A DNA stretch of 64,000 bases from Methanomassiliicoccales archaeon UBA280 (GCA_002499085.1 DAKD01000016.1:51932-115931); one strand, 5' to 3'; numbered from the stretch's first letter, positions 8,842 to 17,000 are shown. The notes: a model not told the origin generated them from the sequence alone. Program-made: numbers and translations.

Positions 8842-9621
8842 TCACCTTGCCGAACCGGCCACGCGCTCGCTCTCCTCCTTCTTGGCCACGGCGAAGCTGC
8901 CCATGTCGCCCTTCGCGGCCAGAATTATCTCATTGGCCAGGCATATCTCGATGGGTTTCGTGCTCTTGAAAGAGGCAGCCTGTGCCCCCTTGCAGATGTT
9001 GCGTATCGCGATATCGAGCCTTCTGGACGAGCTCACGTCGACGGCTTTAGGCACAGATACGCCTCCGTATCTCAGCCTTGTGACTTCCTCGCGGGGTGTG
9101 GTGTTCTCCAGCGCGTCTATGAAAACCTGGGCCGGGTTCTTCTTCGTCTTGGTTTCGATTATCTCGAATGCCTCCATGACAACCCTGTAGGTCTTGGTCT
9201 TCTTGCCGGTGTAAACCTCTGTCCTCATCATGTTGTTCACCAGGCGCTCGACTATGTTCATCTTGCTTTTGGCGAACGGCCGGTTTGCATGCCTGGCGCC
9301 CGTGTGGGGCACGATGACCGGGTCCAGATTTATGTACCTGGCAAGACCCGCATCAGTGACTATGATGTTGGAAAGGTCATATCTGTCGAAGAGCTTCAGC
9401 TTGTCCGGCGGTACGCCAAGTATCTTCTTCGGTACCAGGGCCTTTCCGATTTCCTTGGCCGGCTCCTCCTTCTGGGGCCTGGGTCCGTCGTCTGCTGCGG
9501 CCACCTGGGGCTTCTCCGGCACTGCTTCCGGGGCTTTCTCCTGGGCGGGCGCCTCTGCGGGCGCGTCAGCTGGCTTCTGTTCTTCCGGTTTCTTGTTTTC
9601 CTGGGTAGTTTCGTCGGCCAT
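8842..9621 (-). CDS. rps7: Small-subunit ribosomal protein S7 with acidic Ala/Pro N-terminal extension
   Basis: A 259-aa protein. From about residue 65 it is S7, with TGARHANRPFAKSKMNIVERL, the RRLDIAIRNI segment and a C-terminal KKEESERVAGSAR; S7 binds the 3' domain of 16S rRNA and organises the head of the 30S. The first 60 residues are a low-complexity Glu/Pro/Ala/Lys tail not needed for the fold. Archaeal S7 is normally close to 190-215 aa, so the extension is noteworthy. ATG at 9621 has AGGTGAGC just upstream; only 4 nt separate it from the S12 stop. Confidence 0.95.
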   Translation of the reverse strand: MADETTQENKKPEEQKPADAPAEAPAQEKAPEAVPEKPQVAAADDGPRPQKEEPAKEIGKALVPKKILGVPPDKLKLFDRYDLSNIIVTDAGLARYINLDPVIVPHTGARHANRPFAKSKMNIVERLVNNMMRTEVYTGKKTKTYRVVMEAFEIIETKTKKNPAQVFIDALENTTPREEVTRLRYGGVSVPKAVDVSSSRRLDIAIRNICKGAQAASFKSTKPIEICLANEIILAAKGDMGSFAVAKKEESERVAGSAR

Positions 9622-9625
9622 ATGC

Positions 9626-10054
9626 TCACCTCACCGGTTTCTCCTTCCTGCCCCTGACCATCTCGTCCAGGGAGACGTTGTTGACCTTTATCACTTTGAA
9701 TCTGACACCCGGAATATCTCCGTATGAACGGCCCATCCTTCCGCCGATGCCCTCCACGAGCACCTCGTCGTGCTCGTCAATGAAGTTTATGGCCCCGTCG
9801 CCTACCGCGAAAGCCGTTATCTGGCGGCCGTTCTTGATGAGCTGGACCTTGACACACTTCCTCAGTCCCGAGTTGGGCTGTTTTGCCTCAACGGCCACTT
9901 TCTCAAGGACTATGCCCCTGGCCTGGGCTGAACCTTCCAGAGGGTCGGCCTTCTCCTTTAGCTTGAGTATCCGCTTCTTGTAATAGCGGTCGTTCCATCT
10001 GAATTGCTGCCTGCTCTTCTGTAGCTTTGTTGCCGTGTACAATCCTCGTGCCAA
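9626..10054 (-). CDS. rps12: Small-subunit ribosomal protein S12
   Basis: A 142-aa protein of the usual archaeal length. It carries the decoding-centre loop KQPNSGLRKC and the GGRMGRSYGDIPG segment, both diagnostic of archaeal/eukaryotic S12 (S23e). It monitors codon-anticodon pairing on the 30S. The start is TTG (10052-10054) with AGGTG 6-10 nt upstream, giving MARGLYTATK, the family's N-terminus. First gene of the S12-S7-aEF2 cluster, with its own TATA box at 10099-10110. Confidence 0.96.
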   Translation of the reverse strand: MARGLYTATKLQKSRQQFRWNDRYYKKRILKLKEKADPLEGSAQARGIVLEKVAVEAKQPNSGLRKCVKVQLIKNGRQITAFAVGDGAINFIDEHDEVLVEGIGGRMGRSYGDIPGVRFKVIKVNNVSLDEMVRGRKEKPVR

Positions 10055-10098
10055 GTTAACACCTGCTCGGTTTGGGGGCGAGGGATTAAGAAATATTG

Positions 10099-10110
10099 TA
10101 TTTATAGTTT
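10099..10110 (-). promoter_or_regulatory. TATA box of the S12-S7-EF2 cluster
   Basis: On the minus strand AAACTATAAATA lies about 45-56 nt upstream of the S12 TTG. This would put transcription start near 10075-10080 and leave a leader of about 20-25 nt containing the AGGTG ribosome binding site. Support is sequence and spacing only; read-through from the Gins51 gene upstream is also possible. Confidence 0.55.
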
Positions 10111-10143
10111 ATTACATTGTTATATATGGTGGAAAAGGGCCAA

Positions 10144-10776
10144 TCATCCGCCGACAATCCTGACTTTGCCCTTCGCCGAGAGAAGTTTGGCGAACTGGCC
10201 GGGAAGCGTGACCATGTCGTCCTTTTTCAGATTGTAGGTATTCTTCAGGCTCACGAAGGCCGGTATGTCCTCAAGCACATGAACAACAATGTTTTCCTCG
10301 GGTTCGGCCCCGCCCGGCGGTTCCGTATCTGTCACCGTGGTCTGCAGGATTTTTTCTGGCTCGGGCATGGGCTCGGATGCGGTCGGCGGCGGCTGGCATT
10401 CATGAGATTCCGAGAGGTTCCTGAAGGCGGACAGGGTCTCGACGAGTCTGTCATAGAGCGCCTTGTCCCTTTTGGTCATGTTGTCGGGCTGGGGTGCTCC
10501 TACCATCCTGTCGAGGGCCGCAAGTGCGATCTTCCTCTCCCTGATATCGTATATGTGCTGCAGCCTCTTGTCCAGCTTGGATATCTGGTCCCAGAGCATC
10601 ATGCTGCCCGGGTTGTTGGGGATGAGGATGGCGGCGCAGTGCTCCTCCCTGAGCTTCTGGAGATGCTCATCGGCCTTGGAATAAAAGTTAACAGGCAGTC
10701 TAGTCAGTGTCTTGCTCTGCCGCTCGTTCCTGTAGACATCGGAAATCTCGCTGAAACCTATTCCGTCCCCGGTCAT
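10144..10776 (-). CDS. GINS complex subunit Gins51 (Sld5-like)
   Basis: A 210-aa protein. The N-terminal half (about 1-110) is helical, with YRNERQSKTLTRLPVNFYS and a long charged region as in the A-domain of archaeal Gins51/Gins15. A Pro/Glu-rich linker (about 125-155) leads to a small beta B-domain, VHVLEDIPAFVSL with GQFAKLLSAKGKVRI, matching the family's C-terminus. GINS bridges MCM and the primase/GAN side of the archaeal replisome. Length fits the family. It lies 89 nt upstream of S12 on the same strand. I am fairly sure of the family and less so of the exact subunit. Confidence 0.75.
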   Translation of the reverse strand: MTGDGIGFSEISDVYRNERQSKTLTRLPVNFYSKADEHLQKLREEHCAAILIPNNPGSMMLWDQISKLDKRLQHIYDIRERKIALAALDRMVGAPQPDNMTKRDKALYDRLVETLSAFRNLSESHECQPPPTASEPMPEPEKILQTTVTDTEPPGGAEPEENIVVHVLEDIPAFVSLKNTYNLKKDDMVTLPGQFAKLLSAKGKVRIVGG

Positions 10777-10820
10777 CCGGCCGGCAATCTGGTTTCTGCT
10801 ATTATAATTTTCCGCGGTCG

Positions 10821-11069
10821 GAGTCTGTCAACTTCTTGGTGAATGCCTGGGTCTAGGGGCTAGGGTCATAGGGGCTAGGAGCGACACATGTGTCGCGACT
10901 AAGCCGAATCTCTGATTCGGCGATAGGGTCATAGGGTGCTTCCAAATCGCATTTGCTGGCTTGGTCCGAACAAGCCAGCTCCCTAGACCCTAGACCCTTT
11001 ATCCCATTTTGAAAACGCAGACCCTAGACCCTTGAATATTCTCAACACCACTGAATCCTTGACAAGCTC
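10821..11069 (+). mobile_element. MITE-like repeat, copy C (249 bp, fullest copy)
   Basis: Starts GAGTCTGTCAACTTCTT and ends CCTTGACAAGCTC. Flanks are CGCGGTCG (10813-10820) and TGCGGTCA (11070-11077), an 8-bp duplication identical at the six inner positions. Internal parts: a G-quadruplex motif at 10849-10874 (GGG runs with loops of 3-5 nt), the perfect palindrome GCGACACATGTGTCGC, a GCCGAATC/GATTCGGC hairpin, and a GCTGGCTTG/CAAGCCAGC hairpin. It sits between the divergent Gins51 and purB genes, ending 55 nt before the purB start, so it lies in or next to both promoters. Confidence 0.85.
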
Positions 11070-11124
11070 TGCGGTCACGGAAAACACAATAACCCCGAAC
11101 GTATATAGGGTTCCGGTGAACGAG

Positions 11125-12462
11125 ATGCAGGTCTGCCCACTGGATTTCAGGTACGGACGGGAAGCGATGAAGCGCATTTTCGATGAGGAAAGGCGGCTGC
11201 AGTGCATGTTGGAAGTCGAAGCCGCCCTTGCCAAAGCGCACGCCGCGGTCGGCAATATCCCCGGGGAGCATGCAAAGCTGATATCGGACCGTGCAGACAC
11301 CGGGCATGTGAAAATAGACAGGGTCCGCGAGATTGAGAAGAGCACGAACCACGACATAATGGCCATGGTCAAGGCACTCACGGAACAGGCAGGCGCGGCC
11401 GGCGATCACGTCCATCTCGGGGCGACCTCGAATGACATTGTCGACACTGTCACAGCCATTCAGCTGAAGAACGCCCTCCAGATAATAGAGGATGACCTCA
11501 TTCTTCTCCAGGGCACGGTAGCCGAGCTTGCGGAGAAACACAAGGGCACAATCATGGTGGGGCGCACCCACGGCCAATTTGCCGTGCCCCTTACATTCGG
11601 GATGAAGATGGCAGTCTATGCCAGAGAACTTCAGCGCCATCTGGACAGGCTAAGGGAGGCCAGGCCCCGCATCTGCGTGGGGAAGATGAGCGGCGCGGTA
11701 GGAACAGGCGCTGCCCTGGGCCCGCATGCCTCGGAGATACAGGCGCAAGTGATGAAATCATTGGGCCTGGGCGTAGAGGAAGCCAGCCTTCAGCTCGTGG
11801 GCCGCGACAGGTATGTCGAGTACATCTCGCTCCTCGCCAATATCTCCTGCTCGCTCGAGAAGTTCGCGGTCGAGATTCGCAACCTGCAGAGATCCGAAAT
11901 CGGCGAGGTGGCCGAAGCCTTCGACAGGGAAAAGCAGGTCGGAAGTTCCACGATGGCGCACAAGCGCAACCCCATAACCTGCGAGAACGTGTGCAGCCTG
12001 GCCAGGGTAACCAGGGGCTTCATCATCCCAACTTACGAGAATGTCCCTCTTTGGCATGAGCGCGACCTCACGAATTCTGCGGCCGAGCGGTTCACCATAT
12101 CGCATGCCAGCATACTCACGGACGATATGCTGGTGAAAATGGCCAAGGTTTTCTCCAATCTGGAAGTGTATCCCGAGAGGATGAAGGCGAACCTGGAATC
12201 CGCAAAAGGCCTGATAATGGCCGAGGCAGTGATGATGGCGATGGTCCGCAAGGGCGTGGGCAGGCAGGATGCCCACGAGATGATGCGCCGCATATCGATG
12301 AAAGCCGCGGACACGGGAACCCATCTCAGGGACCAGATGATGGCTGACAAAGCAGTCTCGGCATTGTTCAAACCCGAGGAGATAGATGCGGTCCTGGATC
12401 CTAAAAGCTATATCGGAGAAGCCGAGAAGACAGTCGAGAGAACACTGAAGGAATTGCGTTAG
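11125..12462 (+). CDS. purB: Adenylosuccinate lyase
   Basis: A 445-aa enzyme of the fumarase/aspartase superfamily. It cleaves SAICAR to AICAR and adenylosuccinate to AMP in purine synthesis. Visible family segments are STNHDIMAMV and GATSNDIVDT (substrate sites), VGRTHGQFAVP with the catalytic His, and the signature GSSTMAHKRNP holding the mobile catalytic Ser loop. ATG at 11125 gives MQVCPLDFRYG, the normal family N-terminus. A TATA-like GTATATAG at 11101 is about 20 nt upstream, so the mRNA is nearly leaderless, and the longer in-frame start at 11032 falls in MITE copy C. It converges with the TPR gene, overlapping by 4 nt. Confidence 0.95.
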   Translation: MQVCPLDFRYGREAMKRIFDEERRLQCMLEVEAALAKAHAAVGNIPGEHAKLISDRADTGHVKIDRVREIEKSTNHDIMAMVKALTEQAGAAGDHVHLGATSNDIVDTVTAIQLKNALQIIEDDLILLQGTVAELAEKHKGTIMVGRTHGQFAVPLTFGMKMAVYARELQRHLDRLREARPRICVGKMSGAVGTGAALGPHASEIQAQVMKSLGLGVEEASLQLVGRDRYVEYISLLANISCSLEKFAVEIRNLQRSEIGEVAEAFDREKQVGSSTMAHKRNPITCENVCSLARVTRGFIIPTYENVPLWHERDLTNSAAERFTISHASILTDDMLVKMAKVFSNLEVYPERMKANLESAKGLIMAEAVMMAMVRKGVGRQDAHEMMRRISMKAADTGTHLRDQMMADKAVSALFKPEEIDAVLDPKSYIGEAEKTVERTLKELR

Positions 12463-13736
12463 GCCAGGTCTTTCAGAGCAGCTTTGGTCCTGTCAATCAT
12501 CTTCGCGCTGCTGATATCGGTGAAAATCCTGAGCGCGCGTTCCAGGTACTTTCTGGCGGCCGCCTTGTCGCCCTTCTTTGCCAGCATCAGCCCGCACTCG
12601 TAGCACGCATCCGCAAGCCTGTAGGGCATGGCCAGCTCCTCTCTGAGCTTGATCGACTTGCGGAAATACTCGAGCGATTGGGCATAGTCCTCCTTGAGCC
12701 TGTAGGCTATGGCGAATGACATGTAGGCGCCTGACATTCCGAGCCTGTCTTTCATCTTTTTGAAAACCGCCAGCGAATCCTCGCAGTATTTCATGGACAT
12801 TTCAAAGTCTCCGAGCTTCGCGTAGTCCTCGCCGGCATTGAACATGGCCCAGGCTTGCATAAGGACATAGTTGGACTTGCCGGAAACCTCGATGCATCTC
12901 TCATAATACTGAACCGACTCGGTGTAATTCTCCATTCTGGCATAGGCCACCCCGATGTTGTTCAGAACCGTGGCAACGCTGTTCAGGTTCTCGGCTTTTT
13001 CAAAGTGTTCAAGGCTCTGCTTCGCATAATCTATGCCTTTCTCGTATTCGCCCTTCTCGTCGTAGACATTCGCCATTGCCATGTAAACCTGGGCGATAGC
13101 GTCGTCATCCCTGATGTTCCTGGCCTTTCTGAGGGCGTCCTTGAGGAACCCGAGGGCTATGTCATACGTCCCCTTGCGCCAGCAACCGTTGCCCATGCTT
13201 CTCAGGGATTCGACGATCTCCCTGTCGTTCTTGAGCTCCTGGGCGATGATGAGGTTCTCCCCAAAATGCCCCTCCGCGACCCTGTACTCGCCGTTTCTCA
13301 GGGCCAGATTTCCCAAAGCCCTGTGTATCCTCGCAGCTTTTTCCCTTTCCCTCAGGTCCCCGGCCAGCTTCAGGGCTTCGGTGTAGTCGGTCTTTGCCGC
13401 TTCCCACTCCCCGGCATTCATTCTGGCCGATGCCAGATGCGTGAGGTCATCCAGTTTTTTCCCTGAGTCCGTCTGCAATTCGACAATCCGGTCCAGGTCA
13501 TTCAGCTTCAGTATCTTGCCGTAGACATTCTTGGCCTTCTCGGTGCCGAAGAGCTTCATGGAGGCGGAGAGAGAATCGGCAAGCCTGGGAAGGTCCGATG
13601 CCTGGATATTATGAAAATCTATGCTCAGGTCCTTGCAGTGCTTCTTTATCACGAACTTGCCCATGTCCCCGAGCTCGGAGACCATGATGTCAGTGAGACT
13701 TTCAGATAGCGATGCGGGCATTTCTCTCCCGGGCAT
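12459..13736 (-). CDS. TPR-repeat protein
   Basis: A 425-aa helical protein built of at least seven tetratricopeptide repeats from about residue 85 to the end (for example AKTDYTEALKLAGDLRER, YDIALGFLKDALRKARNI, YEKGIDYAKQSLEHFEKA). Residues 1-80 are a separate helical head (SLTDIMVSELGDMGKFVIKK) with no match I can name. No signal peptide, membrane span or catalytic motif is seen, so it is a cytosolic scaffold or regulator. Start ATG 13736 leaves MPGREMPASL. A single-gene unit convergent with purB; partner unknown. Confidence 0.8.
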   Translation of the reverse strand: MPGREMPASLSESLTDIMVSELGDMGKFVIKKHCKDLSIDFHNIQASDLPRLADSLSASMKLFGTEKAKNVYGKILKLNDLDRIVELQTDSGKKLDDLTHLASARMNAGEWEAAKTDYTEALKLAGDLREREKAARIHRALGNLALRNGEYRVAEGHFGENLIIAQELKNDREIVESLRSMGNGCWRKGTYDIALGFLKDALRKARNIRDDDAIAQVYMAMANVYDEKGEYEKGIDYAKQSLEHFEKAENLNSVATVLNNIGVAYARMENYTESVQYYERCIEVSGKSNYVLMQAWAMFNAGEDYAKLGDFEMSMKYCEDSLAVFKKMKDRLGMSGAYMSFAIAYRLKEDYAQSLEYFRKSIKLREELAMPYRLADACYECGLMLAKKGDKAAARKYLERALRIFTDISSAKMIDRTKAALKDLA

Positions 13737-14357
13737 ACTATGGTGAAGGACAATATATAAATTATGTATATCCCTGCGAAAGAGACCCTGCTCTCGTTCC
13801 GATGCAATGCCTGCGGAACGGGTCTATACCGAGCTGATGCTAAGACAATGCAATTCGGAGTTAGACTGGAAACGATTCGGTGAAAGAAATAACAACGCAA
13901 AACAGATTCAGTTTCTATTTGTTTACTGCATACATGCCGAGAACGCTCACTCCTTCAGGTGTGAGATGAATCGGCATAAGCAGTCGTAAATCTACCGTTG
14001 CATGCCGTGAATATTTGTTCAAGTGAAATCAAAGCTCACAGGCTTTGATAAATAGGCATGCTCCATTTTGAGATTTCAAAATGGGTTTGCCGAATCTTTG
14101 ATTCGGCATATAACTGGCCTATGGTAAACTTCCAGCCCCAAATCAAATAGTAAAAGATGCAAGCGTGAACGCCTGCCTCTTCAGGCTTCCGAAGGAAGAC
14201 TGGAGATAGGGCGAATTTCACCGACTATAATGAATTCGCCACTACCTTTAGGGGCTGGTAGTTTACATTCGCTAGTTTTGCGATACGGGCTAATTTCCTA
14301 AGCTGCATATTGTTATCATCCGGAAATTGGCCCTATACCGAGCTGATGCTGACAAAA
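13737..14357 (+). other. Intergenic region rich in hairpins, upstream of tRNA-Ala
   Basis: No credible gene. Three hairpins stand in a row: CAAAGC/GCTTTG (14030-14047), CATTTTGA/TCAAAATG (14064-14083) and GCCGAATC/GATTCGGC (14089-14107); the last is nearly the same as a hairpin in the MITE family. An 18-bp direct repeat, CTATACCGAGCTGATGCT, occurs at 13824-13841 and 14333-14350. Its inner 12 nt TACCGAGCTGAT are the reverse complement of the tRNA-Ala D-arm at 14407-14418. The region may be a graveyard of earlier insertions beside the tRNA, or a structured RNA. Confidence 0.6.
14124..14266. repeat. 143-bp segment bounded by 16-bp inverted repeats
   Basis: GTAAACTTCCAGCCCC at 14124-14139 faces GGGGCTGGTAGTTTAC at 14251-14266, with 15 of 16 positions complementary. 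Such ends suit a small transposon remnant or a long-range stem. No gene lies inside, and I see no obvious target duplication. Confidence 0.65.
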
Positions 14358-14367
14358 GTTTATATCC
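14358..14367 (+). promoter_or_regulatory. TATA box of tRNA-Ala
   Basis: GTTTATATCC, preceded by an A-rich BRE-like CAAAA, lies 30-39 nt before the first base of the tRNA. This is the normal spacing for archaeal tRNA promoters, allowing a few nucleotides of 5' leader for RNase P. Confidence 0.6.
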
Positions 14368-14396
14368 AATACGCTTTTCACCGCTTCAGTTCATAT

Positions 14397-14569
14397 GGGC
14401 CTATAGATCAGCTCGGTAGATCGCCTGCTTTGCATGGTTTGGGCGGTGAAATGCCCGAACCCAAACCAGCAGGAGGCCACGGGTTCAAACCGAAGGCCAG
14501 CGAAAAATCCGAATCGTTGGCAGAGTTGGCCGAGATGCCAGCACTTCGTTGAAAATCCCGTTGGGTCCA
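14397..14569 (+). tRNA. tRNA-Ala(UGC) with two introns
   Basis: Exons are 14397-14434, 14468-14489 and 14556-14569, giving a 74-nt tRNA without encoded CCA. The acceptor GGGCCTA/TGGGTCC has the G3-U70 pair that defines tRNA-Ala, with A73. The anticodon stem is CCTGC/GCAGG and the anticodon TGC at 14431-14433. Intron 1 (33 nt, 14435-14467) lies at 37/38. It forms a textbook bulge-helix-bulge: central helix TTTG/CAAA, 3-nt bulges CAT and CCA, and a 9-bp inner stem GGTTTGGGC/GCCCGAACC. Intron 2 (66 nt, 14490-14555) lies at 59/60 in the T-loop. It has central helix TTCA/TGAA, bulges AAC and AAT, and an inner CGAAG/CTTCG stem; removal restores loop TTCAAAT and stem ACGGG/CCCGT. Only the splicing endonuclease is needed. 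The third exon is also the attachment site of the integrated element. Confidence 0.95.
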
Positions 14570-14571
14570 TT
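14556..14571 (+). other. attL: integration site in the tRNA-Ala 3' exon
   Basis: TCCCGTTGGGTCCATT is repeated exactly at 40336-40351. It covers the complete third exon of tRNA-Ala plus 2 nt and starts exactly at the intron 2/exon boundary. Integration keeps the tRNA intact, as is usual for tyrosine recombinases. Confidence 0.9.
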
Positions 14572-14736
14572 CTCACTTTTTATCTGGCTATATATACTCA
14601 GAAACGGTCTATCAGGGCACTTATTGCACCTGGCACAATCTGCGGGGGGTGAGTGTCACGCCCCTTTTTTCTTTTATTTCAAGAGAGATGATGAATCTGG
14701 GAGTTGCAGCAGATTATATATAACCGTTCTCGAATT

Positions 14737-15414
14737 ATGAGAGATAGGCCTTGGTTGAGATATATGCGTGAAAATACAAAGAAATTCCGTCGTTTGGCAA
14801 AACGCAGTTACCACATAATGTTACTATCTGTGATGCTGCCAGTTATTGCTTACATCATAATTATAGTAGGCGTAATCCAGTGGAATACACCCGTAGTACT
14901 GGCTACCGATACAGCCATCTCGTTAATGAGCACCATCATCGGTGTCCAAGGCGTGCTTTTGGGTTTCATCATCGTTGCCTATTATTTCGCCTTGGAAAGG
15001 ATATACAACATTCGTTTATCTGGCTCAAATCTTGTCTTTTACATGAAAGAAATGAAAAGAAAATATGGTGACGGTGTTCCTGGACTGAGTACAATTTTCA
15101 ACGAAGAGAAATCAAATATCGAATCAGGAAAATATTTCACAAAGTCCGCACAAGTTTTGATACTGGGAATTTTCATGGTCATATCGACTTCTATGCTAAT
15201 GTCCATTATTTTATTCATGCGCATAGACAGCACAATGGAGTACCTAACTCTCGAAAACACATCTCTTACTTATCTTTCTATTGTTATGCTGGTTATTTCA
15301 ATTATTTTTGTGGGGCTTTCATTCTTTGGCATTGATATTTTGCTGAAGCAGAACCTTGATATGATGACAAAAGAAAACACATCCCAATTCATTTTGAATG
15401 AATCACCCAAATAA
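14737..15414 (+). CDS. Four-helix membrane protein of unknown function
   Basis: A 225-aa protein and the first gene inside the element. After a basic N-terminus it has hydrophobic helices at about residues 28-52, 60-85, 138-160 and 178-205, with a charged 50-residue cytosolic or external loop (FYMKEMKRKYGDGV...) between the second and third. ATG 14737 was chosen because TATATATAA lies about 20-25 nt upstream, which suits a leaderless mRNA; an earlier start at 14704 would overlap the TATA box. No family recognised. Strongly AT-rich, unlike the host. Confidence 0.65.
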   Translation: MRDRPWLRYMRENTKKFRRLAKRSYHIMLLSVMLPVIAYIIIIVGVIQWNTPVVLATDTAISLMSTIIGVQGVLLGFIIVAYYFALERIYNIRLSGSNLVFYMKEMKRKYGDGVPGLSTIFNEEKSNIESGKYFTKSAQVLILGIFMVISTSMLMSIILFMRIDSTMEYLTLENTSLTYLSIVMLVISIIFVGLSFFGIDILLKQNLDMMTKENTSQFILNESPK

Positions 15415-15462
15415 CACTACATTTCCTTTTTACACAGGGAAACACATCAGCATAGTATCCTA

Positions 15463-16902
15463 TTGAATAGGAACTTTGATTTACCTTTATTTCTTCTGCT
15501 ATTCATGGTCTTCGATATTACTTGGGAACTCGGTACAAAGTACCGAGAATATATTAAAAGTTCACATAAACAATTGTATAATACACAAACGATGACATTG
15601 GGTAGAATACATTGGTATATCCAAAAAGCAGAAACAGAATACATCAAAAAAGCGTATAAAAAAAAAGAAGAAATCAAGGATGGAGAATACCCATATGAAC
15701 GCACACCATTTTATGAAGAAGTAAGCGAAGATGAAATTAATTGGTGGCTGTATAAAGATAATAATTATGCCGAGTTAAAAATTGAAACGGAGAAAGCACT
15801 TGACCATATGCAAAACCTCAAAAACTCCCTTTATAATTTTATGATGAAATATCCTTATAATGACACCAAAGATTATCCCGATTTCATAAGTAAGTACAAT
15901 AATTTTATTACGCAAAATATTGACGATGTTGATGTTTTTTATAACTATGTGAAATGGCTGCACAATAATCATGTGATGGCACCATTAATTTTATGGACTG
16001 ATTTATGGGGAACATCAAGAAGAAATCAAAGAAGGATTATAATTGAAACGGACAATATTGAGGGTGATATGCAGGTACTTATGGATTGTACGGAGAGAGT
16101 TCTTGCAGTATTTTGGTTTTACTCATATCAGCATTGTGCCGATTATCCACTTATCGCAAATTTACACAACCTAAATAGTTATGATAGTGACTACTCAATT
16201 GAAGCTATTGACACACTAATTTTAGTTCAGACTATCAATTTCTGTCTGCATGAATTTTATGATTATATAATTCACCTGAGAGATTCATTACGTTTAATTA
16301 TTAAAAAGATTGATGAGTTTGAAATCAAAAATAATCGGGCTAATCAATTACTAAATTCAGATACTTTTTGGAAGAGAACAATTCAAAATTTACAAGACGC
16401 TATCGTTGAAAATCAACTCTTTGATTTTAAAACAACTATTGAATACTGGCATACAAAAGGGAATGAAAAAGAGAAGGCTGGTGTGGATGTATGTACCCAG
16501 GTTGCCGCATTCGCGAATTCAAGGGGCGGTGTAATAATAGTAGGCATCGGAGATAAACGACCTCGAAGAATTGTTGGGGTAGATGATTTAGAAAACAAAA
16601 TGAAAAATTTAAGTTCACTACTCAATAATTACTTGAGTGAATTGGATATTGTCACTATAAAACCTATTGAATTTTCTGAGGAAGACAGCGTTAAGAAACA
16701 ATGTATTTTAATAATAATTCCACAGACAAAAAAGGTCATATCCGTTAAGAATGATTTAAACCAACCTTGGTATTGCTATCCAATTAGATCTACAACTGGA
16801 TTGGACAAATCAAATTATTTCACAATACATAAGAATAAAGAATCAGTCATGCAAACGAATGTTAACTTTCTATCTGATATTTCATTGATTTCAGGACGAT
16901 GA
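15463..16902 (+). CDS. AlbA_2 (Schlafen-like) domain protein with novel helical N-terminus
   Basis: A 479-aa protein. Residues about 325-440 look like the AlbA_2 putative DNA/RNA-binding domain: FDFKTT, then VAAFANSRGGVIIVGIGDK with the family's G-rich turn, then a KKQCILIIIP strand. The first 320 residues are Tyr/Asn/Asp-rich and helical with no known match; the very N-terminus is hydrophobic. The start is uncertain: TTG 15463 is the longest reading and ATG 15505 the nearest alternative. AlbA_2 proteins in mobile elements often act as regulators or in defence. Very AT-rich codon use marks it as foreign to the host. Confidence 0.65.
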   Translation: MNRNFDLPLFLLLFMVFDITWELGTKYREYIKSSHKQLYNTQTMTLGRIHWYIQKAETEYIKKAYKKKEEIKDGEYPYERTPFYEEVSEDEINWWLYKDNNYAELKIETEKALDHMQNLKNSLYNFMMKYPYNDTKDYPDFISKYNNFITQNIDDVDVFYNYVKWLHNNHVMAPLILWTDLWGTSRRNQRRIIIETDNIEGDMQVLMDCTERVLAVFWFYSYQHCADYPLIANLHNLNSYDSDYSIEAIDTLILVQTINFCLHEFYDYIIHLRDSLRLIIKKIDEFEIKNNRANQLLNSDTFWKRTIQNLQDAIVENQLFDFKTTIEYWHTKGNEKEKAGVDVCTQVAAFANSRGGVIIVGIGDKRPRRIVGVDDLENKMKNLSSLLNNYLSELDIVTIKPIEFSEEDSVKKQCILIIIPQTKKVISVKNDLNQPWYCYPIRSTTGLDKSNYFTIHKNKESVMQTNVNFLSDISLISGR

Positions 16903-16944
16903 TTAATAACTGGCTCCCCCCTCCGCCCCTTCCTGTGTCGAATC

Positions 16945-17000
16945 CCCCACCAAATAGTTTTTATAGTGCATCACCCATTTAAGTCTGGGTATTGGTGGGG
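16945..17000. promoter_or_regulatory. Inverted repeat spanning the promoter of the terminase genes
   Basis: CCCCACCAA (16945-16953) and TTGGTGGGG (16992-17000) are a perfect 9-bp inverted repeat. Between them is an AT-rich AATAGTTTTTATAG that can serve as TATA box for the ATG at 17015. The layout fits an operator covering the promoter, possibly bound by the HTH protein encoded next, or an RNA hairpin at the mRNA start. Confidence 0.55.

Noticed and set aside
11032..11124. Longer N-terminus for adenylosuccinate lyase
   Set aside because: The extra 31 codons start inside MITE copy C and overlap the TATA box; the family's N-terminus begins at 11125.
14310..14552. An 80-codon frame across the tRNA-Ala locus
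   Set aside because: It is explained by the tRNA and its introns.
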